From the NCBI RefSeq assembly GCF_001514235.1, contig NZ_KQ948932.1:205187-269186 (forward strand): a stretch of DNA of 64,000 nt. Reading direction: 5' to 3'. Below, piece by piece: positions 58,692-64,000 of the stretch. Each line of letters opens with the position of its first letter. Position 1 is the first letter of the stretch. The notes under the pieces were generated by a model that did no database searches, was not told the DNA's origin, and worked only from the letters and a program-made list of their open reading frames with translations. Source of the DNA: Streptomyces caeruleatus. Its GTDB lineage: Bacteria; Actinomycetota; Actinomycetes; Streptomycetales; Streptomycetaceae. Made by a program: the position numbers and the translations under genes.

Positions 58692-59447
58692 CTAGATCGG
58701 CAGCCGTCGGAAGAGTCCCCGCGGCAGATGCCGCAGTGCCGACATCACCACACTGAGTGCGCCCGGGACCCACACCGTTTCCGAGCGGCGGCGCAGGCCC
58801 GTCTCGATGGCTGTCGCGACCGCTTCCGGGGTGGTTGCCAGGGGGGTCGCCTCCAGGCCGGCGGTCATCTTGGTGTGGACGAAGCCGGGGCGTACGAGCA
58901 TGACGTGGACGCCGGTGCCGTGCAGGGCGTCGCCGAGGCCCTGGGTGAAGGTGTCGAGGCCGGCTTTGCTGGAGCCGTAGATGAAGTTGGCGCGGCGGGC
59001 GCGTTCGGCGGCGACCGAGGAGAGGACGACGAGGGAGCCGTGGCCCTGGGCCTGGAGGGCGCTCGCGCTGATCAGGGTCGCCGAGACGGCGCCCGTGTAG
59101 TTGGTCTGGGCGACCCGTACCGCGCTCATCGGCTCACGCTCGTCGTGCGCCTGGTCGCCGAGGATGCCGAAGGCGAGCAGCACCATGTCGATGTCGCCCT
59201 CGGCGAAGACCTTGCCGAGCACCGTCTCGTGGGACTCGGGGTCGAGGGCGTCGAAGGCGACCGTGTGCACGTCGGCGCCGAGCGCGCGCAGGTCGGCGGC
59301 GGACTGCTCCAGGGCGGGCGACGGGCGGCCGGCGAGCCACACGGTGCGGGTGCGGCGCGCGATCATGCGGCGGGTGGTGGCCAGCGCGATCTCGGACGTA
59401 CCGCCGAGGACGAGCAGGGACTGGGGGAGGCCGAAGGCGTCCTTCAC
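58692..59447 (-). CDS. dprE2: Decaprenylphosphoryl-2-keto-ribose reductase-like SDR (DprE2)
   Basis: 251 residues, short-chain dehydrogenase. NAD(P) loop LVLGGTSEIALA (~12-23), active-site Ser in VLSSVAAERARRANF (~143) and YGSSK (~157-161). Together with the FAD enzyme encoded immediately upstream it fits the epimerisation of polyprenyl-phospho-ribose to -arabinose (DprE1/DprE2 pair). The family is known from mycobacteria; here the assignment rests on neighbours and motif. Starts 26 nt after dprE1 ends. Confidence 0.9.
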   Translation of the reverse strand: MKDAFGLPQSLLVLGGTSEIALATTRRMIARRTRTVWLAGRPSPALEQSAADLRALGADVHTVAFDALDPESHETVLGKVFAEGDIDMVLLAFGILGDQAHDEREPMSAVRVAQTNYTGAVSATLISASALQAQGHGSLVVLSSVAAERARRANFIYGSSKAGLDTFTQGLGDALHGTGVHVMLVRPGFVHTKMTAGLEATPLATTPEAVATAIETGLRRRSETVWVPGALSVVMSALRHLPRGLFRRLPI

Positions 59448-59473
59448 GACAGCTCCTAGAGATCTGATGGGTT

Positions 59474-60829
59474 CTACAGGGCGAGGCGGCGGGCCAGGTC
59501 CGACACGAAGACCCCGCGCGGGTCCAGTTCCGCGCGCAGCGAGCGGAAGGCGTCCAGGCGGGGGTACATCGCGGCGAGCAACTCGGGCCGCAGCCGGGAG
59601 TCCTTGGCGAGGTAGACGCGCCCGCCGGCCGTGGCCACCTCCTCGTCCAGCGCGTCGAGGAGCGCGCCGAGCCCGGGCAGCGCGGCCGGGATGTCCAGGG
59701 CCAGCGTCCAGCCGGGGACGGGAAAGGAGAGCCAGCCGGGGTCGGCGTCCCCGAAGCGCTTGAGGACGGCCAGGAAGGACGGGCAGCGGTGCTCGGAGAT
59801 GCGCCGCACCACCCGGTGCAGGCTCTCCTCCTGGCCGTGTCCGACGACGAACTGGTACTGCACGAAGCCGCCCCGGCCGTAGATCCGGTTCCAGTGCGGC
59901 ACGCCGTCCAGGGGGTGGAAGAAGGTGGTGAGCTTCTGCAGTTCACCGGTACGCGCGCGTGGCGCCCTGCGGTACCAGAGCTCGTTGAAGCAGGCCACGG
60001 TACGGCGGTTCAGCAGCCCTTCCGGCAGGAAGGCGGGCGGGCCCGGCAGACGGGAGGGGCGGAAGGCGAGCGGGTCCCTACGCGCGCGTGTGCCTTCGCG
60101 CAGGGCGTCCAGGGGGGCGTGGTCGCCGCGGGTGAGCACCGCGCGTCCCGTCGCCGCGCCGCGCGCCAGCAGGTCGATCCAGGCCACCGAGTAGCGGTAG
60201 TGGTCGTCGGTGGCGGCCAGGCGGGCCATGAGGTCGTCGAGGTCCCGCGCGCGTTCGGTGTCGACCGACATCAGCGAGGTCTCCACCGGCTGGAGTTGGA
60301 CCGTGGCGGTGAGGATCACGCCGGTCAGGCCCATGCCGCCGGTGGTCGCGTCGAACAGGGGCGTGCCGCGGCGGACCGTGCGGATCCCGCCGTCGGCGGT
60401 GAGGAGTTCCAGCGACAGGACATGGCGGGAGAAGGCGCCCGAGACATGGTGGTTCTTGCCGTGGATGTCGGCGCCGATCGCACCGCCGACCGTCACCTGG
60501 CGGGTGCCGGGCGTCACCGGCACGAACCAGCCGAGCGGAAGCAGCACCCGCATCAGCCGGTGCAGCGAGACGCCCGCGTCGCACGAGACGGTGCCGCCGT
60601 CGGCGTCGATCGCGTGGACACGGTCCAGACCGGTCATGTCGAACACCGCGCCCCCGGCGTTCTGCGCCGCGTCCCCGTACGCCCGCCCCAGGCCCCTGGG
60701 GATGCCTCCGCGGGCCCCGCAGTCCCGGACGGCGGCCGCGGCCTCCTCGTACGTCCTGGGACGGATCAGACGGGCGACGGTGGGGGCGGTGCGGCCCCAT
60801 CCCGTGACGGAGACGGTGTCGGCAGGCAT
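59474..60829 (-). CDS. dprE1: Decaprenylphosphoryl-ribose oxidase-like FAD enzyme (DprE1)
   Basis: 451 residues from the ATG at 60829 (MPADTVSVTGWGRTAPTV); the frame continues upstream but without family similarity. It is a PCMH/VAO-fold flavoprotein: PRGLGRAYGDAAQNAGG (~45), GTRQVTVGGAIGADIHGKNHH (~112-132) and LFDATTGGMGLTGVILTATV; GRGGFVQYQFVV near 325 lies in the C-terminal domain. Full length and close in layout to mycobacterial DprE1. First gene of the dprE1-dprE2 run, divergent from the PAP2 and UbiA genes. Confidence 0.92.
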   Translation of the reverse strand: MPADTVSVTGWGRTAPTVARLIRPRTYEEAAAAVRDCGARGGIPRGLGRAYGDAAQNAGGAVFDMTGLDRVHAIDADGGTVSCDAGVSLHRLMRVLLPLGWFVPVTPGTRQVTVGGAIGADIHGKNHHVSGAFSRHVLSLELLTADGGIRTVRRGTPLFDATTGGMGLTGVILTATVQLQPVETSLMSVDTERARDLDDLMARLAATDDHYRYSVAWIDLLARGAATGRAVLTRGDHAPLDALREGTRARRDPLAFRPSRLPGPPAFLPEGLLNRRTVACFNELWYRRAPRARTGELQKLTTFFHPLDGVPHWNRIYGRGGFVQYQFVVGHGQEESLHRVVRRISEHRCPSFLAVLKRFGDADPGWLSFPVPGWTLALDIPAALPGLGALLDALDEEVATAGGRVYLAKDSRLRPELLAAMYPRLDAFRSLRAELDPRGVFVSDLARRLAL

Positions 60830-60962
60830 GTCGGCGACCGTAGCGCCCGTTTGTGAGCGATCAGTTGTGAAACATCCCTGCTCTCCCCGAAATGGGTGAT
60901 TAATGGGATGTCGCTCAATATTGCCGTAATTCTGGCTGTGTCGACGTGAACAGTGAGTCCAC

Positions 60963-61499
60963 ATGGACCACCTCGACGACATCGATCACCGAAGCCTCCG
61001 GGGTGCGGACCGCCGAATCCTCTCCGCGTTCCATGCCCGTGGCGCGGACCCACGCGTCGCCGTCCTCGCGCGTGCCCTCTCCCGGGCGGGCGAGCACGGC
61101 ACGCTGTGGCTGGCGGCGGGGCTCACCGGGGCCGCCGTCGACGCCGGCCGACGCGGCGCCTGGTTGCGCGGGACGGCGCTCACCGCCGGTGCGCACCTCG
61201 TCAGCATGGGGGTGAAACGGGTGGTGCGCCGCCCGCGCCCGGCGCACGTCCAGCCCTTGGTCCCCACCCTCGGCCGGCACTCCTTCCCCAGCTCCCACGC
61301 GGCCTCCGCGACCGCGGCGGCCGTCGCCTTCGGCGCGCTCGGCGCCCACGCGATCCCCCCGCTCGCGGCCGCGATGTGCGTCTCGCGCCTGGTCGTCGGC
61401 GTGCACTACCCCTCCGACGTGGCGGCGGGCGCGGCGCTCGGGGCGCTCACCGCGCGGATCGGGGCGCGCTGGATGAGGAAGGGGGGCGCCCATGGCTGA
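60963..61499 (+). CDS. PAP2-family phosphatase (decaprenylphosphoryl-5-phosphoribose phosphatase-like)
   Basis: 178 residues with the three PAP2 motifs: KRVVRRPRP (KxxxRxxRP), SSHAAS (PSxH) and SRLVVGVHYPSD (SRxxxxxHxxxD). Several hydrophobic segments place it in the membrane. Neighbouring dprE1/E2 and a UbiA-type transferase suggest it dephosphorylates polyprenyl-phospho-5-phosphoribose (Rv3807c analogue). The next gene starts 8 nt before its stop. Confidence 0.85.
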   Translation: MDHLDDIDHRSLRGADRRILSAFHARGADPRVAVLARALSRAGEHGTLWLAAGLTGAAVDAGRRGAWLRGTALTAGAHLVSMGVKRVVRRPRPAHVQPLVPTLGRHSFPSSHAASATAAAVAFGALGAHAIPPLAAAMCVSRLVVGVHYPSDVAAGAALGALTARIGARWMRKGGAHG

Positions 61500-62484
61500 G
61501 ACCGCGCCCCTGGCGAGTGCCGCGCGGATCAGGGAAGTGGCGCTGCACGCACAGCGCACGCCCCCGCGACGGCCCGTACCGCCACCTGTCAAAGGCGGCC
61601 CCGGCGCGCTGCTGAAAGGTCTCATCAGGACCGCGCGTCCCAAGCAGTGGGTCAAGAACATCCTGGTCATCGCGGCCCCGGCCGCCGCGGGCCGGCTCTT
61701 CTCGGTCCACGCCCTGGCCCAACTCGCCCTCGTCTTCGCCCTCTTCACCGCCTGCGCCGCAGCCGTCTACCTGATCAACGACGCCCGTGACGCCGAAGCG
61801 GACCGCGCGCACCCCGTCAAACGCCGCCGCCCGGTCGCCGCCGGACAGGTCCCCGTACCGGTCGCGTACGCCGTCGGAGGCGCCCTCGCCGTCCTCGGGC
61901 CCGCCGCCGCGGCCCGGCTGACCTCACCCGCCGTCGCGGCCCTGCTCATGGCGTACGTCGGCATGCAACTCGCGTACTGCGTCAGCCTCAAGCACGTCCT
62001 CGTCGTCGATCTCGCCGTCGTCACGACCGGGTTCCTGATGCGGGCGATGGTCGGCGGGCTCGCGCTCGGCATCCCGCTGTCGCGCTGGTTCCTGATCACC
62101 ACCGGGTTCGGGGCGCTGTTCATGGTGTCGGCCAAGCGCTACTCCGAGGCCGTGCAGATGGCCGGGAAAGCGGGCGCCACGCGCGCGTTGCTCACCGAGT
62201 ACACCACCGGCTACCTGCGCTTCGTCTGGCAGCTGGCGGCCGGCGTCGCCGTCCTCGGGTACTGCCTGTGGGCCCTGGAGGAGGGCGGCGACCCGCACAC
62301 TGGCGTGCTGCCCTGGCGCCAGCTGTCCATGGTCGCCTTCACCCTCGCGATCCTGCGGTACGCCGTCTTCGCCGACCGCGGCACCGCCGGTGAACCCGAG
62401 GACGTCGTCCTGCACGACCGCGCCCTCGCCGTCATCGGCCTGGTGTGGCTGGCCATGTACGGGCTGGCGGTGGCCAATTGGTAG
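61492..62484 (+). CDS. UbiA-family decaprenyl-phosphate phosphoribosyltransferase-like protein
   Basis: 330 residues. UbiA fold with the metal motif NDARDAEADRAHP (~92-104) and TARPKQWVKN (~46-55), typical of DPPR synthase (Rv3806c type). Nine or so membrane helices. It probably attaches phosphoribose from PRPP to polyprenyl phosphate, the first step of the phospho-arabinose pathway. Overlaps the PAP2 gene by 8 nt and the GtrA-like gene by a few nt. Confidence 0.9.
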   Translation: MAETAPLASAARIREVALHAQRTPPRRPVPPPVKGGPGALLKGLIRTARPKQWVKNILVIAAPAAAGRLFSVHALAQLALVFALFTACAAAVYLINDARDAEADRAHPVKRRRPVAAGQVPVPVAYAVGGALAVLGPAAAARLTSPAVAALLMAYVGMQLAYCVSLKHVLVVDLAVVTTGFLMRAMVGGLALGIPLSRWFLITTGFGALFMVSAKRYSEAVQMAGKAGATRALLTEYTTGYLRFVWQLAAGVAVLGYCLWALEEGGDPHTGVLPWRQLSMVAFTLAILRYAVFADRGTAGEPEDVVLHDRALAVIGLVWLAMYGLAVANW

Positions 62485-62954
62485 CCACGCGCGCGTGGCG
62501 CGGCCCACGGGAAGCCGTCGGCACACGCGCGTGGGGCGACCGACGTGAGCTCCTCGGCTTCGCCGCGGTCGGCCTCCTCGCCTACGCCGTCGACCTCGCC
62601 CTGTTCACCTGGCTCCGCGGCCCGGCCGCCCTCGCCCCCCTCACGGCCAAGGCCCTCTCCTTCGTCGCCGGCTGCACGGTCGCCTACGCCGGGAACGCCC
62701 TCGGCCCCTACCGCCACACCCGGCCCAGGGGCCTGCGCCCCTACGCCGTCTTCTGCGCGGTCAACGTCGCCGGAGCCGCCGTACAACTGCTCTGCCTCAC
62801 CGTGAGCCACTACGGCCTCGGCCTCACGTCCCAGCGGGCGGACACCGTCTCCGGCGCCGGAATCGGCATGGCGCTGGCTACCGTGCTGCGGTTTTGGGGC
62901 ACTCGGACATTGGTCTTCCGCGCGGAGGGCAGAGTCGGATCATGGACTGGCTGA
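62478..62954 (+). CDS. GtrA-family membrane protein
   Basis: About 158 residues from the TTG at 62478; a GTG at 62445 inside the UbiA gene is an alternative, so the start is uncertain. Four membrane helices (FAAVGLLAYAVDLALFTWL; LTAKALSFVAGCTVAYAGNAL; VFCAVNVAGAAVQLLCLTV; last near 125-145) with RFWGTRTLVF at the end: the GtrA pattern. GtrA proteins are thought to flip polyprenyl-phosphate sugars, here possibly polyprenyl-phospho-arabinose. The BrkB gene starts 13 nt before its stop. Confidence 0.8.
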   Translation: MVATRAWRGPREAVGTRAWGDRRELLGFAAVGLLAYAVDLALFTWLRGPAALAPLTAKALSFVAGCTVAYAGNALGPYRHTRPRGLRPYAVFCAVNVAGAAVQLLCLTVSHYGLGLTSQRADTVSGAGIGMALATVLRFWGTRTLVFRAEGRVGSWTG

Positions 62955-63934
62955 AGAAACTCCCCGTCGTCGGGTCCACGGTGACCCGGCTGATGACCAC
63001 GCACGCGTGGCGGTCGTACGAGCGCATGGACCGGGTGAAGTGGACACGGCTGGCCGCCGCGATGACGTTCACCAGCTTCGTCGCGCTGTTCCCGCTGCTC
63101 ACCGTGGCCGCGGCAATCGCAGCGGCGACCCTCGGCAAGGACCAGCAGAACAAGCTGGAGGACAAGCTCACCGACCAGGTGCCCGGCATCTCCGATCAAC
63201 TCGACATCGGCGCGCTGGTGGAGAACGCCGGCACCGTCGGCCTCATCGCCGGTGCCCTCCTGCTGTTCACCGGCATCGGCTGGGTCGGCTCCATGCGCGA
63301 GTGCCTGCGCGCGGTGTGGGAGCTGGACGACGAGGAGGAGAACCCCGTCCTGCGCAAGGCCAAGGACGCGGGCGTCCTGGTCGGTTTCGGCGGCGCCGTA
63401 CTCGTCACGCTCGCCGCCTCCACCGTCGCCTCCGCCATGGTCGGCTGGATCACCCGGCAGATGGGCATCGACGAGGACGGCTGGGGCGGGATCCTGCTGC
63501 GGATCGCCGCCTTCCTGATCGCCGTACTCGCCGACTTCCTGCTCCTGCTGTACGTCCTGACCCTGCTGCCCGGGGTCGAACCGCCGCGCCGCCGGCTGAT
63601 GGTGGCCGCACTGATCGGCGCGGTCGGGTTCGAACTGCTGAAGCTGCTGCTCAGCGGCTATATGCAGGGCGTCGCCACAAAGAGCATGTACGGCGCGTTC
63701 GGCGTCCCGGTCGCCCTGCTGCTGTGGATCAACTTCACCTCGAAGCTGGTCGTGTTCTGCGCCGCCTGGACGGCGACGCAGGGCAAGGAGACCGAACTCG
63801 CCGACGCCCCCGAGGAGTCCGGGGAGTCCGGGGACGCGCCCGACGCCCCGGAGGCCGAAGGCCGGCCCGAGGAACCCGGGCTCAGGAACGGCCCCGACGG
63901 CGCACCAGGTCGGGCAGCGGCCACCGGCGGTTGA
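62942..63934 (+). CDS. YihY/BrkB-family membrane protein
   Basis: 330 residues from the ATG at 62942 (MDWLKKLPVVGSTVTRL). Typical YihY/virulence-factor BrkB core: RLAAAMTFTSFVALFPLLTV (~38-57), GIGWVGSMRECLRAVWELD (~118-136) and FGVPVALLLWINFTSKLVVFCAAWTA (~257-282), about six helices. A disordered acidic Glu/Ser/Pro tail ends it. Function unknown. Its last 53 nt overlap the end of the convergent carboxypeptidase gene. Confidence 0.9.
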   Translation: MDWLKKLPVVGSTVTRLMTTHAWRSYERMDRVKWTRLAAAMTFTSFVALFPLLTVAAAIAAATLGKDQQNKLEDKLTDQVPGISDQLDIGALVENAGTVGLIAGALLLFTGIGWVGSMRECLRAVWELDDEEENPVLRKAKDAGVLVGFGGAVLVTLAASTVASAMVGWITRQMGIDEDGWGGILLRIAAFLIAVLADFLLLLYVLTLLPGVEPPRRRLMVAALIGAVGFELLKLLLSGYMQGVATKSMYGAFGVPVALLLWINFTSKLVVFCAAWTATQGKETELADAPEESGESGDAPDAPEAEGRPEEPGLRNGPDGAPGRAAATGG

Positions 63935-64000
63935 TCAGGAACGCGCCGCCCGCGAGCAGCACCAGCAGCCCGCCGGCGATCCCGATCGCGATGCCCATGC
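63882..64000 (-). CDS. Membrane-anchor tail of a probable D-Ala-D-Ala carboxypeptidase (5' end outside window)
   Basis: The minus strand reads MGIAIGIAGGLLVLLAGG, then AFLINRRWPLPDLVRRRGRS and TGA (63882-63884): one membrane helix followed by a short basic tail, open to the edge of the window. This is the ending expected of a C-terminally anchored DacC-like carboxypeptidase, which I recall in this position next to the BrkB gene; the catalytic part is not visible. It overlaps the end of the BrkB gene tail to tail. Confidence 0.6.
   Translation of the reverse strand, partial: MGIAIGIAGGLLVLLAGGAFLINRRWPLPDLVRRRGRS

Noticed and set aside
58329..58695. Short open frames in the 58.4-kb repeat array
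   Set aside because: They are repetitive products of the 47-bp unit and lack a ribosome site.
1..64000. CRISPR arrays, tRNA/rRNA genes, insertion sequences and phage genes
   Set aside because: No spacer-repeat periodicity, no transposase or integrase product, and no tRNA-like cloverleaf noticed. The tandem arrays here are contiguous and have no spacers.

Overview
The window is high-GC actinobacterial chromosome, almost certainly Streptomyces. Third codon positions are nearly all G or C, GTG starts and 4-bp stop/start overlaps are frequent, and the gene content (sucCD, purNH, folD, mdh, glyA, trpS, kinases with peptidoglycan-binding domains, DprE1/E2 cassette) fits a core Streptomyces region. 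As I recall, the order resembles the sucC-to-D-Ala-D-Ala-carboxypeptidase stretch of S. coelicolor; this was not checked by alignment. I see no rRNA, tRNA, CRISPR array or insertion sequence.

Layout. 1-3.7 kb: end of a repeat protein, then sucCD. 3.8-10.1 kb: a membrane-tethered sigma-like protein, a PerM-like membrane protein, a hypothetical membrane protein and purNH. 10.1-21.4 kb: an envelope and signalling block with a secreted LasA-type M23 protein, a kinase with a peptidoglycan-binding domain, an ArsR-like regulator with an I36-type inhibitor, a kinase fossil, an ALF-repeat protein, and two FHA-like/kinase pairs, one kinase carrying a lytic-transglycosylase-like tail. 21.5-27.6 kb: a membrane protein, folD, a DUF3017 protein, two membrane-anchored HTH proteins and mdh.

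27.6-38.1 kb is the accessory core. A compact four-gene minus-strand operon encodes a Trypco1-like protein, a trypsin/VMAP-C protein, a MoxR AAA+ ATPase and a 1122-residue protein joining a vWA-like, a pseudokinase and a ParA/MinD-like part. This matches the vWA-MoxR-VMAP class of predicted conflict systems. Divergent from it are three plus-strand genes, the first two sharing a short glycine-rich motif that resembles amyloid-signalling sequences.

38.1-46.5 kb: a MarR-GNAT fusion with a clear operator, then a choline-to-betaine operon (aldehyde dehydrogenase, choline-oxidase-like flavoprotein, ABC ATPase, fused double permease, binding lipoprotein). 46.5-53.7 kb: an AhpD-like pair with a PEP-mutase/isocitrate-lyase-family gene opposite a MocR regulator, an EamA transporter, a YgiB/YgiC-like pair and rocD. 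53.8-58.3 kb: a ZTP riboswitch with glyA, a decayed sigma locus, trpS and a 2H phosphoesterase. 58.4-64 kb: six 47-bp tandem repeats, a polyprenyl-phospho-arabinose gene set (dprE2, dprE1, PAP2 phosphatase, UbiA transferase, GtrA), a YihY/BrkB protein and the tail of a probable D-Ala-D-Ala carboxypeptidase.

Short tandem repeats recur throughout: over four stop codons (10, 27.5, 36.6, 38.1 kb), in two leaders (16.5, 50.7 kb), at one N-terminus (42.4 kb), and as an expanded Streptomyces intergenic repeat (58.4 kb).
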